DNA of 64,000 nucleotides. Origin: Pseudomonas sp. MYb60 (GTDB lineage: Bacteria; Pseudomonadota; Gammaproteobacteria; Pseudomonadales; Pseudomonadaceae). The DNA is taken from contig NZ_PCOZ01000010.1 of the NCBI RefSeq assembly GCF_002979555.1, positions 62,001 to 126,000 on the forward strand, written 5' to 3'. The notes beneath the pieces were generated by a model, which did no database searches, was not told the origin of the DNA, and worked only from the letters and a program-made list of their open reading frames with translations. A program made the position numbers and the translations under genes. Shown piece after piece: positions 1 through 8,434 of this stretch. Each line of letters begins with the position of its first letter. The stretch's first letter is position 1.

Positions 1-360
1 CACCGGGACCACCTTGCCTTCCCACACGCGCAGGCTGCCGTAAGCCAGCAGGCTGGTGCGTTCAGTGCGGCGCGAGCACCAGGTCAGGCGGTCGGCATCG
101 GGTTGGCCGACTTCGATCCAGTGCAGCACCCGATCATCCAGGCTTTTTTCCCACAGGGCTGGTTCGTCTACATCTGAAAGGCCACGCCCGAACGCCAGTT
201 GCTCGTTGTACCAGAGGGCGTAGGCCAGCAAACGCACGGTCATGCGCTCTTCGGTTTCCGACGGGTGACGGGCAATGGTTTGCTTGACGCTCTCGTACAC
301 CGAGCGATCAAGGTCGGTGAGGTTGAGTTCGAATTTGTAGGTCGTGGACGGCTGGGCCAT
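1..360 (-). CDS. yaeQ: YaeQ family protein (partial, N-terminal 120 residues)
   Basis: The reverse strand reads open from ATG at 360 to the window edge; the C-terminal part lies outside. The start MAQPSTTYKFELNL and the following stretch with NEQLAFGRGLSDVDEPALW fit the YaeQ family, small proteins with a restriction-endonuclease-like (PD-(D/E)XK) fold and no settled function; E. coli YaeQ was once proposed to act in RfaH-related expression, which is weakly supported. The gene is divergent from the CoA-transferase gene at 499, so the 138 bases between them should hold both promoters. Family assignment is from recognised sequence pattern; the gene cannot be checked for completeness here. Confidence 0.85.
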   Translation of the reverse strand, partial: MAQPSTTYKFELNLTDLDRSVYESVKQTIARHPSETEERMTVRLLAYALWYNEQLAFGRGLSDVDEPALWEKSLDDRVLHWIEVGQPDADRLTWCSRRTERTSLLAYGSLRVWEGKVVPV

Positions 361-498
361 GAACGGACTTCTAGAGACAGGGAAAGGCAGCCAGTCTAAC
401 CGATGGCGAGCCCATTCAACGAATCATGATCCTTATCCCTGACCACCTGCCTATGTTAAAAGGCTTAATGCTACCGCCCCGCGCAGACAAGGATCCTC

Positions 499-1698
499 AT
501 GTCGTTCAACGCAAAACCCCTCGCTGGCCTGAAAGTCATCGAACTCGGCACCCTGATCGCCGGCCCGTTCGCCTCGCGCATCTGCGCTGAGTTCGGCGCC
601 GACGTGATCAAGGTGGAATCTCCCGACGGCGGTGATCCGCTGCGCAAATGGCGCAAATTGTACGAAGGCACTTCGCTGTGGTGGTTCGTGCAGGCACGCA
701 ACAAACAGTCGCTGACCCTGAACCTCAAGCACCCGGACGGCCTGGCGATCCTCAAGCAGTTGCTGGCGGACGCCGACATCCTGATCGAAAACTTCCGCCC
801 CGGCGTGCTGGAAAAGCTCGGGCTCAGTTGGGAAACCCTGCACGCGCTGAATCCCAAGCTGGTGATGGTGCGCCTGTCAGGCTTTGGCCAGACCGGCCCG
901 ATGAAAGACCAACCGGGGTTTGGTGCGGTGGGCGAATCCATGGGCGGCCTGCGCTACATCACCGGTTTCGAGGACCGCCCGCCGGTGCGCACCGGCATTT
1001 CCATCGGCGACTCCATCGCCGCCTTGTGGGCGGTGATCGGCGCGCTGATGGCGCTGCGACACCGTGAGGTCAACGGCGGGCAGGGCCAGGTCGTGGACGT
1101 GGCGCTGTACGAGGCCATTTTCGCCATGATGGAAAGCATGATCCCGGAGTTCGACGTGTTCGGCTTTATCCGCGAACGCACCGGCAACATCATGCCGGGC
1201 ATCACGCCGTCCTCGATCCACACCAGCCTCGATGGCAAACATGTGCAGATTGGCGCCAACGGCGATGCGATCTTCAAGCGTTTCATGGCCGCCATCGGCC
1301 GTGAGGACCTGGCCAACGATCCAGTGCTGGCAAGCAACGATGGGCGCGACAGTCGGCGGGACGAGTTGTACGGCGTGATTGATCGCTGGGTCAATTCGCT
1401 GCTTTTGGATCAGGTGATCGAGACCCTGAACAAGGCCGAGGTGCCCGCCAGCCGAATCTACAGCGCCGAAGACATGCTTGGCGATCCGCAGTTTCTGGCG
1501 CGGGAAATGTTCCTCAAGGCCCAGCTTCCCGACGGTAAGGATTTCAAGATGCCTGGCATCGTGCCCAAGCTCTCGGACACGCCCGGCAGTTGCGAGTGGG
1601 TGGGCCCGCAATTGGGCGAACACAACCAGCTGGTACTGGGCGGGCTGGGCTATGACGCCGCAGCCATCGTCCGTCTACGTGAGGCTGGCGCAATCTGA
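499..1698 (+). CDS. CaiB/BaiF (family III) CoA-transferase
   Basis: 399 residues, the usual length of a family III CoA-transferase, which moves CoA between carboxylic acids in the cytoplasm. The N-terminus (LAGLKVIELGTLIAGPFASR, residues 8-27) is the classic family opening, and the IGD motif puts the likely catalytic aspartate, which forms the acyl-CoA anhydride/thioester chain, at residue 171. The start ATG has AAGGA about 6 bases upstream. It is followed with a one-base overlap by a periplasmic binding-protein-like gene, so the two are probably cotranscribed. No acyl-CoA dehydrogenase, hydratase or racemase neighbour reveals the substrate. Confidence 0.93.
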   Translation: MSFNAKPLAGLKVIELGTLIAGPFASRICAEFGADVIKVESPDGGDPLRKWRKLYEGTSLWWFVQARNKQSLTLNLKHPDGLAILKQLLADADILIENFRPGVLEKLGLSWETLHALNPKLVMVRLSGFGQTGPMKDQPGFGAVGESMGGLRYITGFEDRPPVRTGISIGDSIAALWAVIGALMALRHREVNGGQGQVVDVALYEAIFAMMESMIPEFDVFGFIRERTGNIMPGITPSSIHTSLDGKHVQIGANGDAIFKRFMAAIGREDLANDPVLASNDGRDSRRDELYGVIDRWVNSLLLDQVIETLNKAEVPASRIYSAEDMLGDPQFLAREMFLKAQLPDGKDFKMPGIVPKLSDTPGSCEWVGPQLGEHNQLVLGGLGYDAAAIVRLREAGAI

Positions 1699-2582
1699 TG
1701 GCCCGACCGCGTAGACGCTGGTTCATGCCCCTGTGCCTGGCCGTTGCGACGCTCGGCGGCTGGCCGCTGTCAGCCAATGCCGAGGACACGCTGATCTGGC
1801 TGCTACGCGACTTGCCGCCGCTGACAATTTTTGAAGGGCCACGCAAGGGTCAAGGCGCGCTGGACCAATTGCTGCCGATGCTGATCGAGCGCCTGCCGGA
1901 GTACCGGCACCAGGTGCTGCACGTCAACCGGGCGCGTGGCATGCAGATGCTGCGCGAACCCACGTTCACCTGTGATCCGTCGCTGCTGTGGACGCCGGAG
2001 CGGGCCCGATACATCGTGTTTTCCAACCAGGCGTTCAGGGTTGTCAGCAATGGCGTCACCGTCCGGCGCAATCAGCAGGCGAGCATGGCGCCGTTTATCG
2101 TCGACGGCCAGTTCGACTTGCAAGCCTTTCTGGACGCTCACAATGCGCGGATTGGCGCCATCGCCGAACGCAGCTATGGGCCAGTCATCGATGAACGACT
2201 GAAGCAGGCCGACCCACACAAGCTGGCGTTCCACCATGGCAACGACGCCCTCGGCAGCCTGTTGCAGATGCAGCGCCTGGGACGGCTGGAAGCAGTGCTG
2301 GGGTACTGGCCGGAAATTTATTACCACGCGATGCAACAGAACATCGCGTCGCAAGACTTGAGCTTCTATCCCATCAAAGGCTCGGCGCCCTACCAAGGCA
2401 CCCACATCGGCTGTTCGAATACCGCGCAGGGACAACAGGCCATCGAACGGATCAATCAGGTATTGCGCGAAATTCCCCAAGAGCAGGTACAGCAGTCCTA
2501 CGCTTCATGGCTGGCCCCGGCCATGCGCGAGCGTTACCTGCAGGACAACCCGAGCTTTTTCCAGGACGCGCCGGCTCCCTGA
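1698..2582 (+). CDS. Periplasmic solute-binding-like protein (SBP_bac_3-type, TIGR02285-like)
   Basis: 294 residues with an N-terminal export signal (basic start, hydrophobic core, cleavage predicted after SANA near residue 28). The mature part resembles the amino-acid-binding-protein-like family common in pseudomonads (DTLIWLLRDLPPLTIFEGP near the start) that usually lacks transporter genes; none is present here either. Its ATG overlaps the stop of the CoA-transferase by one base, implying translational coupling. A sensory or scavenging role in the periplasm is possible, but the ligand is unknown. The alternative is the output-less periplasmic half of an ABC importer encoded elsewhere. Confidence 0.8.
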   Translation: MARPRRRWFMPLCLAVATLGGWPLSANAEDTLIWLLRDLPPLTIFEGPRKGQGALDQLLPMLIERLPEYRHQVLHVNRARGMQMLREPTFTCDPSLLWTPERARYIVFSNQAFRVVSNGVTVRRNQQASMAPFIVDGQFDLQAFLDAHNARIGAIAERSYGPVIDERLKQADPHKLAFHHGNDALGSLLQMQRLGRLEAVLGYWPEIYYHAMQQNIASQDLSFYPIKGSAPYQGTHIGCSNTAQGQQAIERINQVLREIPQEQVQQSYASWLAPAMRERYLQDNPSFFQDAPAP

Positions 2583-2601
2583 CAAATCCCGGGCAAAAAG
2601 A

Positions 2602-2633
2602 AACCCCGGAGTGTGGGGAGACACTTCGGGGTT
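2602..2633. terminator. Intrinsic terminator-like hairpin
   Basis: Arms AACCCCGGAGTGT and ACACTTCGGGGTT pair over 13 bases with one G-T pair. Read on the minus strand the hairpin is followed by a T-rich stretch (TTTCTTTTTG), so it suits the DUF3509 gene best; on the plus strand it lies 20 bases after the binding-protein gene but lacks a T run. It probably separates the two convergent units. Confidence 0.6.
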
Positions 2634-2752
2634 AAACGTGGCCTACAAAGACCAGTACAACAAGGCACAAACACCGGAGCACAATGTTTGCCCTTGCTGT
2701 TAAAAAATCTGACCGGACATGCCGCAGGAAGTTTCGCCAAATACACAATTCT

Positions 2753-3037
2753 TCACGCGGCAGCTGGGCTACGGCCCTGTGCGGCATTGCGCAAGGCCGC
2801 AATAACCGAGGGTTCAAGGCGGCCTTCGGCGATTTTGATATCACGCAGCAGGCAATCCACCACGTCCACCAACACACGTTTATCCATCAACTGCGCACGG
2901 TCGACTTCACGCTCGACCACGATAGCGCCGGCCGGGTTCTTCACCGTCACCAGGCACTCGTCCTGCACACCAGAGGTGGTCAGCGTAACCTGATAAGGGC
3001 TCAGTGCTTCTTCGAGCAATAGGCTGATACTTTCCAT
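2753..3037 (-). CDS. DUF3509 domain protein
   Basis: Small protein of 94 residues from ATG at 3037; an in-frame GTG at 3049 would add four residues (MVIE). I prefer the ATG because the family normally opens with MES/MEN followed by a hydrophobic helix (here MESISLLLEEALSPYQVTL). DUF3509 proteins are small, acidic and restricted mainly to Pseudomonas; function unknown. No signal peptide or membrane segment is seen. The alpha-beta layout (N-terminal helix, then strands around CLVTVKN and IVVEREV, then a helix with ALRNAAQG) is typical. It stands alone and ends toward the hairpin at 2602-2633. Confidence 0.8.
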   Translation of the reverse strand: MESISLLLEEALSPYQVTLTTSGVQDECLVTVKNPAGAIVVEREVDRAQLMDKRVLVDVVDCLLRDIKIAEGRLEPSVIAALRNAAQGRSPAAA

Positions 3038-3351
3038 CTCGATCACCACTCAATAGTTCGGGAACAATCGGTTCAACGGGAGCTGCATCTATCCTAAGTG
3101 ACTGTTTGTGACGTAGGAAAGTTCGCTTTATCGTCTTTATGCCGCCGTCAGGGGGTGACGGATTCCAGCATGCGCTTGCAACATGACAAGCAGAAAACGG
3201 CCGCACATAACTGTTTACGCAATAGGTGGTGGTTTCAGGGGTTGCCGACGGCTGAGGTTGGAGGTGGATCCTATACTGGCTGAGCGCTGGTCACGCTGCC
3301 AGGCAGTAAAAGCGCATGTTTAAAAGGCCCTTATTGCGAAGGAGGAAGACG
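3038..3351. other. Intergenic region between divergent small genes
   Basis: About 314 bases without a convincing gene. Visible features: a CCGTCA/TGACGG inverted repeat with a five-G loop at 3145-3161, and a TATACT -10-like hexamer at 3272-3277 upstream of the small membrane protein, without a good -35 at normal spacing. Short ORFs here lack ribosome binding sites and family resemblance. Promoters for both flanking genes should lie here. Confidence 0.4.
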
Positions 3352-3552
3352 ATGCTGGAACACGACAAAGAACAGGCTGCGCTGGAAAAAATCCATGCCG
3401 ACATTTCACGCATTTATGCGGAGCAGCGCAAACTCAATGCCGAAGCTCACAAGATAACCCGTGAAAACTTCTGGTATCCCTTGGGGGTCGTGATGGCCAT
3501 GTTTACGGTCTTCAGCAGTGTGATTGCCCTCGCAATGAAAATACTCGCGTAA
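3352..3552 (+). CDS. Small single-pass membrane protein (hypothetical)
   Basis: 66 residues from ATG 3352, which has a strong GGAGGAAGAC ribosome binding site directly upstream; the longer frame from 3316 lacks one. The N-terminal half is charged and helical (HDKEQAALEKIHADISRIYAEQ, partly coiled-coil-like), followed by one transmembrane segment (WYPLGVVMAMFTVFSSVIALAMKIL, about residues 41-65). The layout, cytoplasmic amphipathic helix plus C-terminal anchor, is common for small membrane peptides of unknown role. It ends 30 bases before a strong bidirectional terminator. No function assigned. Confidence 0.75.
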   Translation: MLEHDKEQAALEKIHADISRIYAEQRKLNAEAHKITRENFWYPLGVVMAMFTVFSSVIALAMKILA

Positions 3553-3582
3553 CCGATGGCATCGACCGGGCCTGCCACAACA

Positions 3583-3622
3583 AAAAACGCCGCTGCCCCA
3601 AGGAAGGGAAAGCGGCGTTTTT
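3583..3622. terminator. Bidirectional intrinsic terminator
   Basis: AAAAACGCCGCT and AGCGGCGTTTTT form a perfect 12-base stem around a 16-base loop, with T runs on both strands. It ends transcription of the small membrane protein (plus) and of hom-thrC (minus). Confidence 0.9.
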
Positions 3623-3638
3623 GCCTGCGCGGTTTGCC

Positions 3639-5048
3639 TTACAACGGCTTGCCCCGATTGCCATGCTGGCTCACGAACGCCTGCACAGCCTTCAAGTCAT
3701 TGGCCAATACGGTGCAACGCTCTTCGCGCTCGAACAGGTCGGTCAGGTGCACCGGCAATTCCAGTGCCTTGCCAACGCCAGCCTTCTCCACCGCTTCCGG
3801 GAATTTCACCGGGTGGGCAGTACCGAGGATCACCATCGGGATATCCAGGCTGCGACGGCACTCGCGGGCGGCCTTCACACCGATGGCGGTGTGCGGGTCG
3901 AGCAGCTCGCCAGTCTGGGCGTAGACCTCGGCGATGGTTTCGCAGGTCTGGGCGTCGTCCACGGCCAGGGAATCGAACAGCTTGCGGGTTTCGGTCCAGC
4001 GCTCTTCATCCACGCTGAAACCGCCACCGCTTTTGAAGGTGTCCATCAGACCGGCAATCGCCGCACCGTTGCGACCGTGCATGTCGAACAGCAGGCGTTC
4101 GAAGTTTGACGAGACCATGATGTCCATGGACGGCGACAGCGTGGCGTGCAGGGTTTCCTTGACGTACTGGTTGCCGCTCATGAAGCGGTGCAGGATGTCG
4201 TTGCGGTTGGTGGCGACGATCAACTGGTTGATCGGCAGGCCCATGTTGCGCGCCAGGTAGCCGGCGAAAATATCGCCGAAGTTGCCGGTCGGCACCGAGA
4301 ACGACACCGAGCGCGCCGGGCCACCCAGCTGTAGCGAAGCGTGGAAGTAGTAGACGATCTGGGCCATGATCCGCGCCCAGTTGATCGAGTTCACCGCCAC
4401 CAGTCGCGTGCCCTTCAGGAAGCTCTGGTCGGCGAAGCTGTTCTTGACCATTTCCTGGCAGTCATCGAAGTTGCCTTCGATGGCGATGTTGTGGATGTTC
4501 TCGCCAAAGATGGTGGTCATCTGGCGACGCTGTACTTCCGACACGCGCTTGTGCGGGTGCAGGATGAAGATGTCGACGTTTTCGCAGTGCTTGCAGCCTT
4601 CGATGGCGGCCGAGCCGGTGTCACCGGAAGTCGCGCCGATGATCACCACGCGCTCACCGCGCTTTTGCAGTACGTAGTCGAGCAGACGACCCAGCAGTTG
4701 CAGGGCGAAATCCTTGAACGCCAGGGTCGGGCCGTGGAACAGCTCGAGCACCCATTCGTTGCCGTTCAGCTGGCGCAATGGTGCGATGGCGTTGTGGGAA
4801 AACACGCCGTAGGTCTCTTCCAGAATCTTCTTGAAGTCCGCATCCGGAATGCTGCCGGTGACGAACGGGCGCATCACCCGGAACGCCAGCTCGTGATACG
4901 GCAGGCCGGCCCAGGAAGCGATCTCTTCCTGGGTGAAACGTGGCAGGTTTTCCGGCACGTACAGGCCGCCGTCGGTGGCAAGGCCTGCCAGCAGGACGTC
5001 TTCGAAATTCAGGGCCGGTGCCTGGCCGCGGGTGCTGATGTAACGCAT
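3639..5048 (-). CDS. thrC: Threonine synthase
   Basis: 469 residues; PLP enzyme converting O-phosphohomoserine to threonine. The N-terminus (MRYISTRGQAPALNFEDVLLAGLATDGGLY) is the standard threonine synthase opening, and the PLP-lysine region FHGPTLAFKDFALQLLG lies near residues 104-120. The phosphate-binding stretch GATSGDTGSAAI follows at about 138-149. It lies 67 bases downstream of hom on the same strand, making a hom-thrC threonine unit; homoserine kinase is not in the window, as is usual in pseudomonads. It ends just before the bidirectional terminator at 3583-3622. Confidence 0.98.
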   Translation of the reverse strand: MRYISTRGQAPALNFEDVLLAGLATDGGLYVPENLPRFTQEEIASWAGLPYHELAFRVMRPFVTGSIPDADFKKILEETYGVFSHNAIAPLRQLNGNEWVLELFHGPTLAFKDFALQLLGRLLDYVLQKRGERVVIIGATSGDTGSAAIEGCKHCENVDIFILHPHKRVSEVQRRQMTTIFGENIHNIAIEGNFDDCQEMVKNSFADQSFLKGTRLVAVNSINWARIMAQIVYYFHASLQLGGPARSVSFSVPTGNFGDIFAGYLARNMGLPINQLIVATNRNDILHRFMSGNQYVKETLHATLSPSMDIMVSSNFERLLFDMHGRNGAAIAGLMDTFKSGGGFSVDEERWTETRKLFDSLAVDDAQTCETIAEVYAQTGELLDPHTAIGVKAARECRRSLDIPMVILGTAHPVKFPEAVEKAGVGKALELPVHLTDLFEREERCTVLANDLKAVQAFVSQHGNRGKPL

Positions 5049-5115
5049 GACTGGCTCCTCTAAAACATTCTCGAACAGAGGCCGCCGTACGCACGGGGCC
5101 TCTGGAACAAATCGG

Positions 5116-6420
5116 TTAGTTCAAGTGCTCGACGCGAATGCGCACCACCGGGCCGACCACGCCTTGCAGGGCTTCCAGGGCGGCGATGGCATCGTTGATG
5201 TGCTGCTCGAGCACGCGGTGGGTCAGCAGGATCATCGGCACCTGGCCGTTTTGCTCCTCGACTTCCTTCTGCATGATCGACTCGATGTTGATACCGCGTT
5301 CGGACAGGATGCTGGCGACCTGGGCCAGCACGCCCGGGTGGTCCTGGGCCTGGATGCGCAGGTAGTAGGCACTTTCGCAGGCTTCGATCGGCAGGATCGG
5401 GTGGGCCGACAGCGAGTCCGGCTGGAAGGCCAGGTGCGGCACGCGGTTTTCCGGGTCGCTGGTCATGGCGCGAACCACGTCAACCAGGTCGGCGATCACC
5501 GACGATGCGGTCGGCTCCATGCCGGCGCCGGCGCCGTAGAACAGCGTCGAACCGGCAGCATCACCATTGACCATCACGGCGTTCATCACGCCATTGACGT
5601 TGGCGATCAGGCGATCAGCCGGGATCAGCGTCGGGTGTACACGCAGCTCGATACCGGCCGGAGTGCTACGCGCCACGCCCAGGTGCTTGATGCGGTAACC
5701 CAGGGCTTCGGCGTAGTTGACGTCGGCAGTGGTCAGCTTGGTGATGCCTTCGGTGTAGGCCTTGTCGAACTGCAGCGGAATGCCGAAGGCGATGGACGCC
5801 AGGATGGTCAGCTTGTGCGCCGCATCAATGCCTTCCACGTCGAAGGTCGGGTCGGCTTCGGCGTAGCCCAGGGCCTGGGCTTCGGCCAGTACGTCTTCGA
5901 AGGTACGGCCCTTCTCGCGCATTTCGGTGAGGATGAAGTTGCCAGTGCCGTTGATGATGCCGGCCACCCAGTTGATGCGGTTGGCAGACAGGCCTTCACG
6001 GATCGCCTTGATCACCGGAATACCACCGGCCACGGCGGCTTCGAATGCCACGATCACGCCCTTCTCACGGGCCTTGGCGAAGATCTCGTTGCCGTGCACG
6101 GCGATCAGCGCCTTGTTGGCGGTGACCACGTGCTTGCCGTTCTCGATGGCTTTGAGCACCAGCTCGCGGGCCACGGTATAGCCGCCTACGAGCTCGATGA
6201 CGATATCGATTTCAGGGTTGGTGGCGACGGCGAACACATCGTTGGTAATCGCAATACCGGTCGTTTCGAACTGAGGCTTTGGCGAACGCGTGGCAATTTG
6301 CGCCACTTCAATCCCGCGACCTGCACGGCGGGAAATTTCTTCAGCATTACGCTGAAGTACGTTGAAGGTGCCGCCACCGACGGTCCCTAACCCACAGATG
6401 CCTACTTTGACCGGTTTCAC
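5116..6420 (-). CDS. hom: Homoserine dehydrogenase
   Basis: NAD(P)-dependent enzyme reducing aspartate semialdehyde to homoserine, the branch point for threonine and methionine. I place the start at GTG 6420 because GGGGAG lies about seven bases upstream and the protein then has 434 residues, the length I recall for pseudomonad Hom; an upstream ATG at 6435 would add five residues. Domains: Rossmann nucleotide site (VGICGLGTVGGGT, residues 5-17), catalytic domain with NGTGNFIL, and a C-terminal ACT domain (from about residue 350, SAYYLRIQAQDHPGVLAQV) expected to sense threonine. Two hairpins sit immediately upstream. Confidence 0.97.
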   Translation of the reverse strand: MKPVKVGICGLGTVGGGTFNVLQRNAEEISRRAGRGIEVAQIATRSPKPQFETTGIAITNDVFAVATNPEIDIVIELVGGYTVARELVLKAIENGKHVVTANKALIAVHGNEIFAKAREKGVIVAFEAAVAGGIPVIKAIREGLSANRINWVAGIINGTGNFILTEMREKGRTFEDVLAEAQALGYAEADPTFDVEGIDAAHKLTILASIAFGIPLQFDKAYTEGITKLTTADVNYAEALGYRIKHLGVARSTPAGIELRVHPTLIPADRLIANVNGVMNAVMVNGDAAGSTLFYGAGAGMEPTASSVIADLVDVVRAMTSDPENRVPHLAFQPDSLSAHPILPIEACESAYYLRIQAQDHPGVLAQVASILSERGINIESIMQKEVEEQNGQVPMILLTHRVLEQHINDAIAALEALQGVVGPVVRIRVEHLN

Positions 6421-6438
6421 TGAAGAACTCCCCATGAA

Positions 6439-6486
6439 ACGGCCGACGCGAGGTCGGCCGTGGAAAACAGCCGCACAACTGCGGCT
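6439..6486. terminator. Tandem hairpins between dsbC and hom
   Basis: Hairpin A: ACGGCCGAC/GTCGGCCGT, 9 perfect pairs with a 5-base loop, 6439-6461. Hairpin B: AGCCGCA/TGCGGCT, 7 pairs with a 4-base loop, 6469-6486. On the minus strand B is followed by GTTTTCC and A by TTTC, so both could act as terminators for dsbC. A ends 18 bases before the hom start, so it would also sit in any hom leader transcribed from upstream. Confidence 0.6.
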
Positions 6487-6549
6487 TGCAATTAACGACC
6501 CGCCGACATGTCAGCGAGCCTTGATCGTCGACGTTTCGACGATACTGAT

Positions 6550-7281
6550 TTATTTGGCACTGAGCGCCAGTTTCGCAACTTGTGGTGCCGGCTGGTAGCC
6601 CGGAATCACCTGGCCGTCAGCCAAAACGATGGCCGGTGTACCGTTCACACCGATGGACTGGCCCAGGGCGAACTGTTTGGAAACCGGGTTGGCACATTTG
6701 GCCGACTTGATTTCCTTGCCGTCGACCATCTTGTCCATGGCCGCTTTTTTATCGGCCGAGCACCACACGGCTTGCAACTGCTCATCACCCGGCGAGCCGA
6801 GGCCCTGGCGCGGGAACGCCACATAGCGCACTTCGACGCCGAGCTTGTTCAGCGCAGGCACTTCGGCATGCAGCTTGTGGCAGTACGGGCAGGTGGTGTC
6901 GGTGAACACGGTGATGTGGGTCTTGGTCTCGCCGATGGCCGGGTAAACCACGGTGTCTGCTACCGGAATGCCATTGATCAGCCTGGACACGCCCAGGCGC
7001 TCGGCTTTCTCGGTGAGGTTGACCGGCTTGCCGTCCTTGAGCTGGAACAAGTAGCCCTGGACGATGTACTGGCCGTCGGCGCTGGCGTACAGCACACGGC
7101 TGCCCTTGAGCTTGACTTCGTACAGGCCGGCCATCGGGCTGGCGCTGATGCTTTCGATCGGGGTGTCGAGCTGCAGGTTGGCCAGGCTCTTGCGAATGGT
7201 CTGCTCGGCTGCGTCATCGGCGAAGGCAAAGGTGGAAACCAACGCAATGGCTGCGGCGGCGAGAATCTGGGTCAAGCGCAT
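6550..7281 (-). CDS. dsbC: Thiol:disulfide interchange protein DsbC
   Basis: 243 residues, periplasmic disulfide isomerase. A signal peptide spans residues 1-21 (cleavage after AFA), an N-terminal dimerisation domain follows, then the thioredoxin-fold domain with the CPYC active site at Cys131/Cys134 (TTCPYCHKLH) and the cis-proline loop NGTPAIV. Length and motif match DsbC rather than DsbG. It lies between xerD and hom on the same strand, the usual xerD-dsbC-hom order in gamma-proteobacteria such as Pseudomonas. The tandem hairpins after its stop suggest it is partly insulated from hom-thrC. Confidence 0.96.
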   Translation of the reverse strand: MRLTQILAAAAIALVSTFAFADDAAEQTIRKSLANLQLDTPIESISASPMAGLYEVKLKGSRVLYASADGQYIVQGYLFQLKDGKPVNLTEKAERLGVSRLINGIPVADTVVYPAIGETKTHITVFTDTTCPYCHKLHAEVPALNKLGVEVRYVAFPRQGLGSPGDEQLQAVWCSADKKAAMDKMVDGKEIKSAKCANPVSKQFALGQSIGVNGTPAIVLADGQVIPGYQPAPQVAKLALSAK

Positions 7282-7422
7282 GGGAACTCCTGAAGGCAGA
7301 TGCAGGGACGGGAAGGAACGCCGCGTGGAAACTCGGGCCGGGACCGTCCCCTTTGCTAACCGGCAAAGCCTACCACAGTTGGGCCGCGGGGCAGCCCGTG
7401 GGGCGGGACAAATTGGCGGTTT

Positions 7423-8319
7423 TCAACCACGTGGGTGATGCTTGGCGTGCATATCCTGCAAGCGTGCGCGCGCGACGTGGGTGTAGATCTGGGTTGTGGA
7501 TAAGTCGCTGTGGCCAAGCAGCATTTGCACCACGCGCAAATCTGCGCCGTGGTTGAGCAAATGGGTGGCAAAAGCATGTCGTAATGTATGAGGCGACAGG
7601 CTCTTGGCGATTCCCGCGACCTTGGCCTGGTGCTTGATGCGGTGCCAGAAAGTCTGGCGGGTCATCTGCTCGCCACGCTGGCTGGGAAACAGCACATCGC
7701 TGGGACGCCCGCCGAGCAATTCGCTACGCCCATCACGCATATAGCGCTCGACCCACACAATCGCCTCTTCGCCCATCGGCACCAGCCGCTCCTTGCTGCC
7801 CTTGCCCATTACCCGCAGCACACCCTGGCGCAGGTTGACTTGCTCCAGGGTCAGGCTGATCAGCTCGGTCACCCGCAGGCCACAGGCGTAGAGCACTTCG
7901 AGCATGGCGCGGTCACGCTGGCCGATGGCCTCGCTCAGGTCAGGGGCGGCGAGCAAGGCGTCGACGTCGGCTTCGGACAGGGATTTAGGCAATGGCCTGC
8001 CGAGCTGCGGCATGTCGACTTGCAGGGTCGGGTCGAGAGTGATGAGCTTTTCCCGCAGCAGATAGCGATAAAACCCACGCACACCCGAGAGAAATCGCGC
8101 AGTGGAACGAGGCTTGTAGTTCTGCTCCAGGCGCCAGGCCAGATGGTCGAGGATCAATTCGCGACCGGCATTGATCAGCTCGAGGTTGTTTTCCTGCAAC
8201 CAGCCATTGAACAGGGCCAGGTCGCTGCGGTAAGCCTGGCGGGTATTGTCCGACAGGCCTTTTTCCAGCCAGAGGGCGTCAAGGAAACGGTCTATCAGGG
8301 GATGGTCGATGGCGGGCAT
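7423..8319 (-). CDS. xerD: Site-specific tyrosine recombinase XerD
   Basis: 298 residues, standard for XerD, which with XerC resolves chromosome dimers at dif. The N-terminal SAM-like domain (LSDNTRQAYRSDLALF) is followed by the catalytic domain. Catalytic residues are visible: Arg149 (ACGLRVTEL), Lys173/176 region (GKGSKERL), His244 and Arg247 (HTLRHAFATHLL), His270 (LLGHSDLSTTQIY) and the nucleophile Tyr279. The position directly upstream of dsbC and hom supports XerD over XerC. A REP pair lies just upstream, separating it from the thioesterase gene. Confidence 0.96.
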   Translation of the reverse strand: MPAIDHPLIDRFLDALWLEKGLSDNTRQAYRSDLALFNGWLQENNLELINAGRELILDHLAWRLEQNYKPRSTARFLSGVRGFYRYLLREKLITLDPTLQVDMPQLGRPLPKSLSEADVDALLAAPDLSEAIGQRDRAMLEVLYACGLRVTELISLTLEQVNLRQGVLRVMGKGSKERLVPMGEEAIVWVERYMRDGRSELLGGRPSDVLFPSQRGEQMTRQTFWHRIKHQAKVAGIAKSLSPHTLRHAFATHLLNHGADLRVVQMLLGHSDLSTTQIYTHVARARLQDMHAKHHPRG

Positions 8320-8356
8320 AGAGGCTCAGGCGGATTTCGGTAATGTCTGTTAGATC

Positions 8357-8426
8357 CTATCGCAGGCAAGCCAGCTCCCACAGGGGGAATGCATTCCAGA
8401 TGTGGGAGCCGGCTTGCCTGCGATAG
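8357..8426. repeat. REPIN (inverted REP pair), GCTGGCTTGCCTGCGAT type
   Basis: CTATCGCAGGCAAGCCAGC... and its inverted copy ending GGCTTGCCTGCGATAG face each other around a short spacer, about 70 bases in all. It lies between the thioesterase and xerD genes. Same sequence class as the pairs at 29233 and 38264. Confidence 0.85.
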
Positions 8427-8434
8427 CCACGACG

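Noticed and set aside
5047..6390. A 447-codon plus-strand frame opposite hom
   Set aside because: Antisense shadow of homoserine dehydrogenase; same compositional signature and no ribosome binding site.
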